DNA of 64,000 nt, taken from the NCBI RefSeq assembly GCF_019890675.1, contig NZ_JAIOAA010000018.1, positions 1 to 64,000 on the forward strand, given 5' to 3'. Made by a program: the position numbers and the translations under genes. The notes beneath the pieces were generated by a model. The model made no database searches, had not been told where the DNA came from, and saw only the letters and a list, made by a program, of their open reading frames with translations. This DNA comes from Micromonospora sp. PLK6-60 (GTDB taxonomy: Bacteria; Actinomycetota; Actinomycetes; Mycobacteriales; Micromonosporaceae). Shown in pieces: positions 16,892 to 25,583 of this stretch (the stretch's first letter is position 1; each line of letters begins with the position of its first letter).

Positions 16892-17662
16892 ATCGCCAGA
16901 AAGCCTCAACCCGAGGGCGGGCAGGCCCCGGTCGTCCAGCGCGTCCGGATCCGGTACGCCAAGCGCGGGCCGTTGCGGTTCACCTCGCACCGGGACTTCG
17001 CCCGGGCCTTCGAGCGTGCGCTGCGCCGGGCCGGCGTGCCGGTGGCCTTCTCCCAGGGCTTCACCCCGCACCCCAAGATCTCCTATGCCTCGGCCGCGCC
17101 CACCGGGGTGGCCAGTGAGGCGGAGTACCTCGAGATCGGCCTGCGCGCCGAGGTCGATCCGGGCGAGCTGCGGGCCGCCCTGGACGCCGCGCTGTCGCCG
17201 GGCCTGGACGTGCTGGACGCGGTGGTGGCCACCGGTGGCAGTCTCGCCGACCGGATCGAGGCCTCGCGCTGGCGCATCGAGCTGCCCGAGGTCGACCCGG
17301 CTGTGCTGGAACGGGCGGTTTCCGCCTTCCTGGCCGCCGACGAGGTACGCGTCGAGCGGATGACCAAGCAGGGCCGGCGCGCCTTCGACGCGCGTGCCGC
17401 CGTGATGAGCATCGATGTGCTGCCCGCCGTGGACCCGCCTTCCGGGGCGCCGGCGGTGTCATGTGCGATACTCGAAATGGTCGTGCGGCAGGTCACCCCG
17501 TCCGTACGACCCGATGACGTCCTTTCCGGCCTCCGCGCGGTGGCCGACCTGGAGCCGCCGGTACCACCCAGGGTGATCCGGCTGGCGCAGGGCACGGTGA
17601 CCGCACAGGGGGCGATCGCGGATCCGTTGGAAGCGGACCGCGACGGGGCAACCATCGGATGA
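16892..17662 (+). CDS. DUF2344 (TIGR03936) protein with apparent ATC start
   Basis: Partner of the radical-SAM protein. The product, about 256 residues, has the family opening RVRIRYAKRGPLRFTSHRDFARAFERALRRAG, then GFTPHPKISYASAAPTGVASEAEYLEIGL; I know of no assigned activity. The start is odd. No ATG, GTG or TTG lies in frame upstream of the conserved RIRYAKRGPLRF segment; the first, TTG at 16973, would delete it. A GAGGAG site (16880-16885) stands 6 nt before an in-frame ATC at 16892, followed by GCC AGA AAG, so I place the start there. Translational dependence on a rare ATC start would keep expression low. Confidence 0.8.
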   Translation: MARKPQPEGGQAPVVQRVRIRYAKRGPLRFTSHRDFARAFERALRRAGVPVAFSQGFTPHPKISYASAAPTGVASEAEYLEIGLRAEVDPGELRAALDAALSPGLDVLDAVVATGGSLADRIEASRWRIELPEVDPAVLERAVSAFLAADEVRVERMTKQGRRAFDARAAVMSIDVLPAVDPPSGAPAVSCAILEMVVRQVTPSVRPDDVLSGLRAVADLEPPVPPRVIRLAQGTVTAQGAIADPLEADRDGATIG

Positions 17663-17796
17663 GGGCTGGCCGACGGCCAGCGCTCTAGGCAGGCAGACTT
17701 CGACGGTCGCGCACGCGCCCGGCGGAAACACCTTTGCGGCAACCCTGCGTGGCAGCGCTCACCCGCGCCCGGGGCGGCCAGAACTGGAGAACGTCC

Positions 17797-20700
17797 ATGC
17801 TCGAGAACGAGCCCGAGGGCGGCGAACGGACCGGCGCCCAGCCGGTCGGCGAGTTCGCCGAAGGCAGCACCGAGAACAGCGCCCCCGTCGCGCCGCGCAA
17901 GCGGGCCACCCGGCGCCGGGCCGCCCCGCTCAACCAGCCGGAGCAGACCGACGCGCCCGCCGAGGCGCCCGGCGCCGCCGCGTCCGCGACCGACGAGTCG
18001 CACCAGGCCGAGGTCGTCGCCCCGGTCGCCGGTGAGTTGGAGACCCCACCCAAGACCACCCGGCGTCGTCGGAAGGCCACCCCGGCCAAGGCGGCCGAGG
18101 AGCCGGTCGTCGCCACCGGCGTCGAGGAGGGCTCCGCCGAGCTCGTACCGCCGGTCAAGGTGACCCGGACGCGCCGTAAGAAGGCCGCGGCCCCGGCCGC
18201 CGCCGAGCCGGCTCCGCCCGCCGCCGAGCCGGGCGAGGCGACGCCTGCCGTGGAGTCCGTCACCGAGGCGCCCGCCGAGGCCGCGCCCGAGCCGACCGAG
18301 CAGGCGGTGGCCGAGCCCGCCGACGAGGAGGCGGTCGAGCCCGCCGCCGGAACCACCCCCGCGGTCGAGGGCCTGACCGGCGCGGTCGCCGCGGCGGCCG
18401 AGGCGCCCGCCGGGGAGGTGGCCCCCGGAGCCGCCGTCCCGGGCACCGCCGAGCCGGTGGCCGAGCCGGCGCCGCGCACCCGGCGCCGCCGCGCCGCGCT
18501 CACCGCGCCCACCGTGCTCTTCATGGCCCCGCAGCCGGACGAGGTCCAGGTCGTCAGCCTGCCGACCGCCGAGCCGGTCGCCGAGGAGCCCGCCGAGCCG
18601 CCCCGGCGCCGCCGCCGGGGCCGCCGGGAGGCCGACCAGGTGGAGGCGGTCGAGCCGACCGAGGAGGTCGAGGAGGCCGAGGAGCCCACCGCCGAGGCCG
18701 AGCCGGCCGAGGATGAGGCCGAGGACGAGGACGAGGCCAGCGCTCGCCGCCGCCGTCGCCGGGGCCGGCGTGGTCGTGGCCGCGGCAAGGGCGGGGCCGA
18801 CGAGGCCGAGGACGAGGCCGAGGAGGGCGTCCGCGCCGAGGCCGAGGAGGACGCCGAGGCCGAGGAGAGCGACGAGGGCGACGAGGGCGAAGGCGACGGG
18901 ATGACCCGCCGCCGCCGTCGGCGGCGCCGCCGGGGCGCGGGTGACGTCGAGGCGGGGGCCGACGACGGCGTACCGACCGTGGTCAAGATCCGCGAGCCGC
19001 GCAAGGTCGCCGACGAGGTGCAGGGCGTCTCCGGCTCCACCCGGCTGGAGGCCAAGCGCCAGCGCCGTCGGGACGGTCGCGAGCAGCGCCGGACCCGCCC
19101 GCCGATCCTCAGCGAGTCGGAGTTCCTGGCCCGCCGGGAGGCGGTCGACCGGGTGATGGCCGTACGCCAGCGCGGCGACCGGACCCAGATCGCCGTCCTG
19201 GAGGACGGCGTGCTGGTGGAGCACTACGTGACCCGCAACTCGTCGGCCACCATGGCGGGCAACGTCTACCTGGGCAAGGTGCAGAACGTGCTGCCCAGCA
19301 TGGAGGCGGCCTTCGTCGACATCGGCCGGGGCCGCAACGCCGTGCTGTACGCGGGCGAGGTCAACTGGGACACCACCGGCCTGGAGGGCCGGGCGCGCTC
19401 GATCGAGCAGGCGCTGAAGTCCGGCGACTCGGTGCTGGTGCAGGTCACCAAGGACCCGATCGGGCACAAGGGTGCCCGGCTGACCAGCCACGTCGCCCTC
19501 TCCGGGCGGCACCTGGTCTACGTGCCGAACGGCAACGCCTCCGGCATCAGCCGCAAGCTGCCGGACACCGAGCGCAAGCGGCTGCGGGACATCCTCAAGA
19601 AGCTGGTGCCGGACGGCGCCGGGGTGATCGTCCGAACCGCCGCTGAGGGGGCGAGCGAGGACGAGCTGGCCCGCGACGTCAAGCGGCTCCAGGCCCAGTG
19701 GGAGGACATCCAGGCCAAGTCGACCGAGGGTGGCGCCCCGGTGCTGCTCTACGCCGAGCCCGACCTGGTCATCCGGGTGGTCCGGGACCTCTTCAACGAG
19801 GACTTCCGGGAGTTGGTGATCGAGGGCGACGAGGCGTACTCGGTGGTCGACTCGTACCTGTCGCACGTCTCGCCGGACCTGGTCGAGCGGCTGCGCCGGC
19901 ACGTCGGCACCACCGACGTCTTCGCCGAGTACCGGATCGACGAGCAGATCATCAAGGGGCTGGACCGCAAGGTCTTCCTGCCCTCCGGCGGCTCGCTGGT
20001 GATCGACCGCACCGAGGCGATGACCGTCATCGACGTCAACACCGGCAAGTACACCGGCTCCGGCGGCAACCTGGAGGAGACGGTCACCCGGAACAACCTG
20101 GAGGCGGCCGAGGAGATCGTCCGGCAGCTGCGGCTGCGCGACCTCGGTGGCATCGTGGTGATCGACTTCATCGACATGGTGCTGGAGTCGAACCGGGAGC
20201 TGGTGCTGCGCCGGCTCACCGAGTGCCTCGGCCGGGACCGGACCAAGCACCAGGTCACCGAGATCACCTCGCTCGGCCTGGTGCAGATGACCCGCAAGCG
20301 GATCGGCGCCGGCCTGCTGGAGGCGTTCAGCGAGACCTGCGAGTGCTGCAAGGGCCGCGGTCTGATCATCCACACCGAGCCGGTGCCGGAGAAGAAGTCC
20401 GGTGGCGCGGGGGAGAAGGTCAAGGCGGTGGCCACGGCGGCCACCCCCACCGAGCCCGCCGCCGGCTCGTCCCGCCGGCGGGGCCGCAAGGCCGCGGCCG
20501 CCGAACGGGCCGCCGCCGAGCCGGCCGAGGCCGACGCGGAGCAGCCGGAGCGCACCGTGGTGGAGACCACCGACGCCACCGGCGAGGACTACTACGACAC
20601 CATGGGCTACGACCTGTCCCGGTACGCGGCGGAGACGTCGGCCGCGCCGGCGGTCGCGGACAGCCAGCAGGGCGAGTCGGCCCGGCTGGCCGGGGCGGAC

Positions 20701-20802
20701 GACCCGGACGCGCTGGGCGACGCCGACGACGAGACCGCCGAGTCGGGCGGCGGGCGCCGCCGGTCCCGCCGGGGCGGGGCGCGACGGCGTACCCGGCCCT
20801 GA
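17797..20802 (+). CDS. rne: Ribonuclease E/G family endoribonuclease
   Basis: Endoribonuclease for mRNA decay and rRNA/tRNA processing; 1001 residues. Residues 1 to about 435 are a low-complexity arm with acidic Ala/Glu/Pro stretches alternating with basic clusters (RRRRRRGRRGRGRGKGG). The catalytic core follows: an S1 domain (GNVYLGKVQNVLPSMEAAFVDIGRGRNAVLYAGE), a 5'-sensor/RNase H-like region, the DNase I-like active region with TVIDVNTGKYTG, and the zinc-link CECCKGRG. A second acidic tail ends with RRSRRGGARRRTRP. As in mycobacteria, the disordered arm precedes the core instead of following it as in E. coli. ATG 17797 has TGGAGA upstream. A strong terminator follows. Confidence 0.96.
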   Translation: MLENEPEGGERTGAQPVGEFAEGSTENSAPVAPRKRATRRRAAPLNQPEQTDAPAEAPGAAASATDESHQAEVVAPVAGELETPPKTTRRRRKATPAKAAEEPVVATGVEEGSAELVPPVKVTRTRRKKAAAPAAAEPAPPAAEPGEATPAVESVTEAPAEAAPEPTEQAVAEPADEEAVEPAAGTTPAVEGLTGAVAAAAEAPAGEVAPGAAVPGTAEPVAEPAPRTRRRRAALTAPTVLFMAPQPDEVQVVSLPTAEPVAEEPAEPPRRRRRGRREADQVEAVEPTEEVEEAEEPTAEAEPAEDEAEDEDEASARRRRRRGRRGRGRGKGGADEAEDEAEEGVRAEAEEDAEAEESDEGDEGEGDGMTRRRRRRRRRGAGDVEAGADDGVPTVVKIREPRKVADEVQGVSGSTRLEAKRQRRRDGREQRRTRPPILSESEFLARREAVDRVMAVRQRGDRTQIAVLEDGVLVEHYVTRNSSATMAGNVYLGKVQNVLPSMEAAFVDIGRGRNAVLYAGEVNWDTTGLEGRARSIEQALKSGDSVLVQVTKDPIGHKGARLTSHVALSGRHLVYVPNGNASGISRKLPDTERKRLRDILKKLVPDGAGVIVRTAAEGASEDELARDVKRLQAQWEDIQAKSTEGGAPVLLYAEPDLVIRVVRDLFNEDFRELVIEGDEAYSVVDSYLSHVSPDLVERLRRHVGTTDVFAEYRIDEQIIKGLDRKVFLPSGGSLVIDRTEAMTVIDVNTGKYTGSGGNLEETVTRNNLEAAEEIVRQLRLRDLGGIVVIDFIDMVLESNRELVLRRLTECLGRDRTKHQVTEITSLGLVQMTRKRIGAGLLEAFSETCECCKGRGLIIHTEPVPEKKSGGAGEKVKAVATAATPTEPAAGSSRRRGRKAAAAERAAAEPAEADAEQPERTVVETTDATGEDYYDTMGYDLSRYAAETSAAPAVADSQQGESARLAGADDPDALGDADDETAESGGGRRRSRRGGARRRTRP

Positions 20803-20817
20803 CCGGCGGTGCACGCG

Positions 20818-20853
20818 GAACGGGGGCCCGCCCGGTCGGGAGGGCCCCCGTTC
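20818..20853 (+). terminator. Hairpin terminator after rne
   Basis: GAACGGGGGCCC (20818-20829) pairs exactly with GGGCCCCCGTTC (20842-20853) around a 12-nt loop, 15 bp after the rne stop. Only a short mixed T stretch follows. Confidence 0.8.
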
Positions 20854-20944
20854 GGCGTTCGCGCGGCCGGCGGGTGTGCCGAAGGGCACACCGACGGCCC
20901 TGACCTGGGGGCTCCGCGACTAGGCCCGTGGGGGCCGGTCACGG

Positions 20945-21110
20945 CCGGGACAGCCCGACCCGCCGCAAGCGGGCCGCTCGGGTGGCCGGGACGGGCCGAG
21001 ATGCCGCGAGTGGGCCGCTCGCGTCCCCGGGACGGGCCGACCCGCCGCAAGTCGGCCGATTACGTCGCCCGGGGCGGGCCGGTGTGCCGCTGAGCGGGCC
21101 GGTTTGGGTG
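20945..21110. repeat. 41-bp minisatellite between rne and rplU
   Basis: Four imperfect copies start at 20945, 20986, 21027 and about 21069, each opening with CCGGGACGGGCCGA and continuing with a CCGCAAG-type then GGGCCG segment. The period is 41-42 bp. No ORF here has a credible start and codon pattern. Together with the next repeat block this explains most of the 545-bp gap before rplU. Confidence 0.8.
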
Positions 21111-21126
21111 CGGGGGCACCGATGGC

Positions 21127-21132
21127 GTACGC
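21127..21132 (+). promoter_or_regulatory. Candidate promoter of rplU-rpmA
   Basis: TACGCT, a good actinobacterial -10 hexamer, lies about 216 bp before the rplU start. It would give a long leader that includes the CCGGTGTCAC repeats. No clear -35 hexamer stands at 17-18 bp. Confidence 0.4.
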
Positions 21133-21181
21133 TGTCTTGCGGTGCACTTTGGTGCGCTGAGTTCCCGCGTGCCCGCGCCGC

Positions 21182-21261
21182 CGGCGTCACGGACCGGTGT
21201 CACGGCCCAGCCGTGGCCCGATCCGGTGTCACGGCCCGGTGTCACCCTCCGGTGTCACCGC
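21182..21261 (+). repeat. Five CCGGYGTCAC repeats in the rplU leader
   Basis: CCGGCGTCAC or CCGGTGTCAC occurs at about 21181, 21194, 21223, 21237 and 21249, three copies extended to GGCCC. They lie 90-165 bp upstream of rplU and downstream of the likely -10 (21127). They could be protein-binding sites or an RNA structure; no known leader motif matches. Confidence 0.6.
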
Positions 21262-21347
21262 CGCCCGGCGAGCCGCCGTGGGAGCAACCTGCCGGTAACG
21301 GTGGGAAAAAGACGCTAGCAGCCTCAACGACAGGGAGTCCGCCTCCG

Positions 21348-21665
21348 ATGTACGCGATCGTCAAGACCGGCGGCAAGCAGTACAAGGTCGCCGAGGGCGA
21401 CGTGATCGAGGTCGAGAAGCTCGCCGGTGCCCCCGGCGACGCGGTGAAGCTCACCGCGGTGCTCCTCGTCGACGGTGACGACCTGGTGACCGACGCGGCG
21501 AAGCTTGCCAAGGTCTCGGTGGCGGGCGAGATCGCCGCGCACACCAAGGGCCCGAAGATCCGGATCCACAAGTTCAAGAACAAGACCGGCTACCACAAGC
21601 GCCAGGGTCACCGCCAGCCGCTGACCCAGGTGAAGGTGACCGGCATCTCCAACAGCGGGAAGTAG
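21348..21665 (+). CDS. rplU: 50S ribosomal protein L21
   Basis: Large-subunit protein of 105 residues that binds 23S rRNA. The family signatures are present: MYAIVKTGGKQYKVAEGDVI at the N-terminus, and KFKNKTGYHKRQGHRQP with ITGI-type end (KVTGISNSGK). Full length. The ATG is preceded by CAGGGAG at about 13 nt. It is followed 11 bp later by rpmA and then obg, the conserved L21-L27-Obg ribosome-assembly cluster. Confidence 0.98.
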   Translation: MYAIVKTGGKQYKVAEGDVIEVEKLAGAPGDAVKLTAVLLVDGDDLVTDAAKLAKVSVAGEIAAHTKGPKIRIHKFKNKTGYHKRQGHRQPLTQVKVTGISNSGK

Positions 21666-21676
21666 GTCGTCCTTCA

Positions 21677-21931
21677 ATGGCTCACAAAAAGGGTGCGTCC
21701 AGCTCGCGTAACGGCCGTGACTCCGCGGCCCAGCGGCTCGGCGTGAAGCGCTTCGGTGGTCAGGTCGTCAGCGCGGGTGAGATCCTCATCCGTCAGCGTG
21801 GCACCAAGTTCCACCCCGGTGACCTGGTTGGCCGCGGTGGCGACGACACGCTCTTCGCCCTGGCCGCCGGTGCGGTCCAGTTCGGCACCAAGCGCGGTCG
21901 CAAGACCGTCAGCATCGTGCCGCAGCAGTAG
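21677..21931 (+). CDS. rpmA: 50S ribosomal protein L27
   Basis: Ribosomal protein of 84 residues whose N-terminus reaches toward the peptidyl-transferase centre. The sequence MAHKKGASSSRNGRDSAAQRLGVKRFGG is the typical unprocessed type, with no Firmicutes-style cleavable N-terminal extension. It sits 11 bp after rplU in the same operon, and a strong terminator separates it from obg. Confidence 0.98.
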   Translation: MAHKKGASSSRNGRDSAAQRLGVKRFGGQVVSAGEILIRQRGTKFHPGDLVGRGGDDTLFALAAGAVQFGTKRGRKTVSIVPQQ

Positions 21932-21942
21932 TTCTCCGGCGC

Positions 21943-21985
21943 AAGCGGGCCGCGGACCTCGGGTCCCGGCCCGCTTCGTCTTTTC
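21943..21985 (+). terminator. Intrinsic terminator after rpmA
   Basis: AAGCGGGCCG pairs with CGGCCCGCTT (21967-21976), with an inner GGACC/GGTCC stem and a TCG loop. CGTCTTTTCG follows, one of the few clear T tracts in this window. Read-through or a separate promoter must supply obg. Confidence 0.88.
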
Positions 21986-22021
21986 GCGTGCGGGGCGGAC
22001 CCCGCTGGAAGGATTGGCGTC

Positions 22022-23485
22022 GTGACGACGTTCGTTGACCGGGTCGTCCTGCACCTGCAGGCCGGCGACGGCGGGCACGGCTGTGTCTCGATCCACCGGG
22101 AGAAGTTCAAGCCCTTCGGCGGCCCGGACGGCGGCAACGGCGGGCACGGCGGCAGCGTCTCGCTGGTGGTCGACCCGCAGGTGACCACGCTGCTGGACTT
22201 CCACTTCCGCCCGCACCTCAAGGCCGACAACGGCAAGGGGGGCGCCGGCTCGAACCGGGACGGGGCCAACGGCCGCGACCTGGTGATCAAGGTGCCGAAC
22301 GGCACCGTCGTGCAGACCCTCGACGGTGAGGTGCTGGCCGACCTGGTCGGCGCGGGCACCACGTTCGAGGCGGCCCGGGGCGGTCGCGGCGGCCGGGGCA
22401 ACGCCTCGCTGGCCAACGCCCGCCGCAAGGCCCCCGGCTTCGCCGAGCTGGGCGAGCCCGGCGACAAGCTCGACGTGGTGCTGGAGCTCAAGAGCGTCGC
22501 CGACGTCGGCCTGGTCGGCTTCCCGTCGGCCGGCAAGTCGTCGCTGATCTCGGTGATCTCCGCCGCCAAGCCGAAGATCGCCGACTACCCGTTCACCACC
22601 CTGGTGCCCAACCTGGGCGTGGTACGGGTGGACAACCACACCTTCACGGTGGCCGACGTGCCGGGCCTGATTCCCGGCGCGGCCACCGGCAAGGGCCTCG
22701 GGCTGGAGTTCCTCCGCCACGTCGAGCGCTGCGCCGTGCTGGTGCACGTGGTCGACACCGCGACGTTGGAGCCGGGTCGGGACCCGCTGGCCGACATCGA
22801 CACCATCGAGGCCGAGCTGACCCAGTACGGCGGGCTGGCCGACCGGCCCCGGCTGGTCGCGCTGAACAAGGTCGACGTGCCGGACGGGCAGGACCTGGCC
22901 GACATCGTCCGGCCGGACCTGGAGGCCCGCGGCTTCCGGGTGTTCGACGTCTCCGCCGCCACCCGCGAGGGGCTCAAGGAGTTCACCTTCGCGTTGGCCG
23001 AGCTGGTCGAGCAGGCCCGCCGCGCGGCACCGCCGGCCGAGCCGACCCGGATCGTGATCCGGCCGAAGGCGGTCGACGACGCCGGCTTCACCATCGAGGC
23101 GGCAGCGGACGGGTCGTACACGGTCCGCGGCACCCGCCCGGAGCGCTGGGTGCGGCAGACGAACTTCGACAACGACGAGGCGGTCGGCTTCCTGGCCGAC
23201 CGGTTGGCCCGCCTCGGCGTCGAGGAGAAGCTGGCCAAGGCCGGCGCCCAGCCCGGTGACCTGGTGCGGATCGGCGAGCGCGAGTTCGACTGGCAGCCGA
23301 CGCTCTACGCCGGCGTGGACTTCGTCCCGGGCAACCGGGGCACCGACGTGCGGCTGGAGGAGAAGTCCAACCGCCCGTCGGCCGTCGAGCGGCTGGCCGC
23401 CCGCAAGGCCCGCCGCCAGCGCCCGGCCGACGAGGTCGAGGCCGCCGCGGCGCCGGAGGCGGACGACGACGAGGACTGGGAGTAG
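22022..23485 (+). CDS. obg: GTPase Obg (ribosome assembly, stress)
   Basis: Essential GTPase of 487 residues that acts in 50S assembly and stress and growth control. Domains in order are: the glycine-rich Obg fold (about 1-160, GGDGGHGCVSIHREKFKPFGGPDGGNGG), the G domain with P-loop GFPSAGKSSL, switch II DVPGLIPGA and NKVD, and a C-terminal OCT domain (about 340-420) before an acidic tail ending ADDDEDWE. The GTG start has GGAAGG at about 9 nt. Placement after rplU-rpmA is conserved. Confidence 0.97.
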   Translation: MTTFVDRVVLHLQAGDGGHGCVSIHREKFKPFGGPDGGNGGHGGSVSLVVDPQVTTLLDFHFRPHLKADNGKGGAGSNRDGANGRDLVIKVPNGTVVQTLDGEVLADLVGAGTTFEAARGGRGGRGNASLANARRKAPGFAELGEPGDKLDVVLELKSVADVGLVGFPSAGKSSLISVISAAKPKIADYPFTTLVPNLGVVRVDNHTFTVADVPGLIPGAATGKGLGLEFLRHVERCAVLVHVVDTATLEPGRDPLADIDTIEAELTQYGGLADRPRLVALNKVDVPDGQDLADIVRPDLEARGFRVFDVSAATREGLKEFTFALAELVEQARRAAPPAEPTRIVIRPKAVDDAGFTIEAAADGSYTVRGTRPERWVRQTNFDNDEAVGFLADRLARLGVEEKLAKAGAQPGDLVRIGEREFDWQPTLYAGVDFVPGNRGTDVRLEEKSNRPSAVERLAARKARRQRPADEVEAAAAPEADDDEDWE

Positions 23486-23543
23486 TCGCCTGCCGTCCGG
23501 GTTGCCGTCGATGGTCCGAAACCTCCGCGAAATCCACGGCCCC

Positions 23544-23558
23544 TAGCGTGACGGAATG
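23544..23558 (+). promoter_or_regulatory. Leaderless -10 of the GNAT gene
   Basis: TAGCGT (23544-23549) is exactly 6 nt before the ATG at 23556; no Shine-Dalgarno site is present. Confidence 0.55.
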
Positions 23559-24005
23559 CTGATCGCGTCCCGTCCCGCCACCGACCCGGAGCTCGCCGCC
23601 CTGGTCGTCGCCCAGCAGCGCGAGCTGCGCGAGGCGGACGGCGGCCTCGACGGCCAGGTGACCGTCACCCACGACGACATCCACTACCTGGTGGTGGTCG
23701 ACGGCGGGCGGGCGGTGGCCTGCGGCGGGGTCCAGTCGCTGGACGCCGACACCGGGGAGCTGAAGCGGATGTACGTCCGCCCGGCCTACCGGGGGCGGGG
23801 CATCGCCCGGCAGTTGCTCACCGCGCTGGAGGAGTTGGCCTTCCAGCGCGGGCACACCGTGGTGTGCCTGGAGACCGGCACGTACCTGCCGGCCGCGATC
23901 GGGCTCTACACCTCCTGCGGGTACGAGCCGATCCCGGTGTACGGCGAGTACGTCGACAACCCGTTCAGCGTCTGCTTCGCCAAGCGGCTGCCGGTGGCCG
24001 CCTGA
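23556..24005 (+). CDS. GNAT-family N-acetyltransferase
   Basis: Acetyl-CoA-dependent acyltransferase of 149 residues. Motif A is clear: LKRMYVRPAYRGRGIARQLLTALEELAFQRG, with the pyrophosphate-binding R-G-x-G-I-A. The C-terminal VCLETGTYLPAAIGLYTSCGYEPI is typical of GNAT proteins near the MarR/GNAT type; the substrate cannot be told. The ATG is supported by the leaderless -10 at 23544. A separate single-gene unit after obg, convergent with the DUF4383 gene. Confidence 0.9.
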   Translation: MLIASRPATDPELAALVVAQQRELREADGGLDGQVTVTHDDIHYLVVVDGGRAVACGGVQSLDADTGELKRMYVRPAYRGRGIARQLLTALEELAFQRGHTVVCLETGTYLPAAIGLYTSCGYEPIPVYGEYVDNPFSVCFAKRLPVAA

Positions 24006-24082
24006 CGGCCCGCGTTCAGGCGCCGGTCTCGGCGTGCGCGGCGGTGACCGGCTTGGACTCCGGGCTGCCGTGCTGGCGCAGC

Positions 24083-24565
24083 TCAGGGGCGGTCGACGGG
24101 GGTGTCCGGCCGGCCGCCGGTGCCCGCGTCGTTGGAGAGCAGCAGGCCCAGCGCGAGCATGCCGAAGCCGAGGAAGAGGTGCAGCCAGTTCCCGGGCCCG
24201 TCCACCGGCATCCAGTTCACTCCCTCGTGCCCCTCGGTGGCGAAGCCGTACAGCCAGACCCCCAGGTAGAGCGCGCCGCCGATGGCCAGGAAGCCGCGCG
24301 CCCCGGCGACGGTGCGGGCCAGGCCCAGCCCGACCAGGCCGGTGATCAGGTGTACCAGGTTGTGTAGCACCGAGACCTGGAACAGGCCGAGCAGCTTGGC
24401 CCCCGAGTGGTGGCCGGCGAAGGTCAGCTCCCCGTAGTGCGTGGTGACGCCCGGGATGAAGCCGAGCACGCCGATCAGCACGAAGAGGGCCGCCACCGCC
24501 GCGGCGACCGTCTGGATCCGGGGCCGGCGGCCGGCCGTAGCGCGGCCGCGCACGTCACGTGCCAT
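24083..24565 (-). CDS. DUF4383 membrane protein
   Basis: A 160-residue integral membrane protein with about four hydrophobic segments (AVAALFVLIGVLGFIPG; LVHLITGLVGLGLA; FLAIGGALYLGVWLYGF; WLHLFLGFGMLALGLLL). It retains the family-type GxxHNxVHLxxG segment SVLHNLVHLITGLVGLG. Function unknown. The ATG has GGAGGTGA about 7 nt upstream. It is divergent from the stress-like three-gene cluster, and DUF4383 genes often sit with general-stress genes in actinobacteria. Confidence 0.85.
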   Translation of the reverse strand: MARDVRGRATAGRRPRIQTVAAAVAALFVLIGVLGFIPGVTTHYGELTFAGHHSGAKLLGLFQVSVLHNLVHLITGLVGLGLARTVAGARGFLAIGGALYLGVWLYGFATEGHEGVNWMPVDGPGNWLHLFLGFGMLALGLLLSNDAGTGGRPDTPVDRP

Positions 24566-24661
24566 CCGATGTCACCTCCGCGAGCGCCGCCGACCCGTAG
24601 TCGGACACTCCTCACATTCTGTGACCGAACGGCAACGTGTCGTGGAGAAACGGTGAATCAG

Positions 24662-24686
24662 GCATGGACCCGACTTCGAGGGGTAG
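24662..24686 (+). promoter_or_regulatory. Possible sigma-B-type promoter of the holin-like/DUF3618 cluster
   Basis: GCAT (24662-24665), a 15-nt spacer, then GGGTAG (24681-24686). This approximates the actinobacterial stress-sigma pattern GNNT-N14-16-GGGTAC/T. It lies about 80 bp before the first gene of the cluster. Pattern match only. Confidence 0.35.
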
Positions 24687-24763
24687 GTCAATGGTGACGC
24701 CGACGCGAGTCGGCGCGATCCCCCGAGGACTACCGCGACGATCATCCGAGCGGAAGGGACATC

Positions 24764-25552
24764 ATGACTTACGATCTCACGCCCACCACGTCCACGTACG
24801 AGTCGACGAACGGTGGCGTCCGGGACCAGGCCCGCCAGGTCGGCGCGGATGCGGCGAACGCGGGCGGCCAGGTCGCCGGCACCGCCAAGGAGCAGGGTAG
24901 GGAGGTGGTGGGCGAGGCCACCCGGCAGGCCCGCAACCTCTACGGCGAGGCCCGTAGCCAGCTCACCGCGCAGAGCAGCCAGCAGCAGCAGCGGGCCGCC
25001 GGCGGCCTGCGGTCGCTGGCCGAGGAGATGCGCACCATGGCGCAGAACGGCGGCGGCTCCGGTCCGGTCACCGAGCTGGCCCACCAGGCCGCCGACCGGG
25101 TGCACGGGGTGGCCGGCTGGCTGGAGCAGCGCGAGCCGGGCGACCTGCTCAACGAGGTGAAGGGCTACGCCCGCCGCAACCCGGGCACGTTCCTGGTCGG
25201 CGCGGCGCTGCTCGGCGTGGTCGCCGGCCGGCTGACCCGCAACATCAGCGCCCTGGGCGACGGCTCCACCGGCACGCACTCGGCGTACGACCCGGACCGC
25301 ACCGCGGTGATCCCCACCCCGCCGGCCCCGCGGGCCGTGCCGGACGCGGTGCCGCCGGGCGGTTACCTCGACCCGCAGCCGGGCAGCTACGCCGACCCGA
25401 ACACCGGCTACGCCGACCCGACGCCGGGTGGTTACACCGACCCGACCCGGGGCGGGTACGCCGAGCCCACCGGCACCGGCCAGCCGCTGCCGCCGGTGAG
25501 CCAGACCGACCCGCTGCCGGGCGTGCCGTCCAGCGGCACCACCCGCCCGTGA
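24764..25552 (+). CDS. Membrane-associated protein with repetitive C-terminus, first gene of stress cluster
   Basis: Unassigned 262-residue protein. Residues 15-85 are an Ala/Gln/Arg-rich amphipathic region (DQARQVGADAANAGGQVAGTA) like LEA or stress-coat proteins. A hydrophobic segment (GTFLVGAALLGVVAGRL) lies near residue 150, and the C-terminal 70 residues are Gly/Tyr/Pro/Asp/Thr repeats (YADPNTGYADPTPGGYTDP). It has GGAAGGGA before the ATG. It precedes a PF07332 holin-like protein by 31 bp and a DUF3618 protein; this trio is common in actinobacteria and is thought to be envelope-stress related (inference). Confidence 0.8.
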   Translation: MTYDLTPTTSTYESTNGGVRDQARQVGADAANAGGQVAGTAKEQGREVVGEATRQARNLYGEARSQLTAQSSQQQQRAAGGLRSLAEEMRTMAQNGGGSGPVTELAHQAADRVHGVAGWLEQREPGDLLNEVKGYARRNPGTFLVGAALLGVVAGRLTRNISALGDGSTGTHSAYDPDRTAVIPTPPAPRAVPDAVPPGGYLDPQPGSYADPNTGYADPTPGGYTDPTRGGYAEPTGTGQPLPPVSQTDPLPGVPSSGTTRP

Positions 25553-25583
25553 CCGACCGGACCACCCGAAGGGAGACCTCGGC

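Noticed and set aside
17083..20889. 1268-residue minus-strand frame across the DUF2344 and rne genes
   Set aside because: It is antisense to two conserved genes. Its Gly/Leu repeats mirror the rne low-complexity arm.
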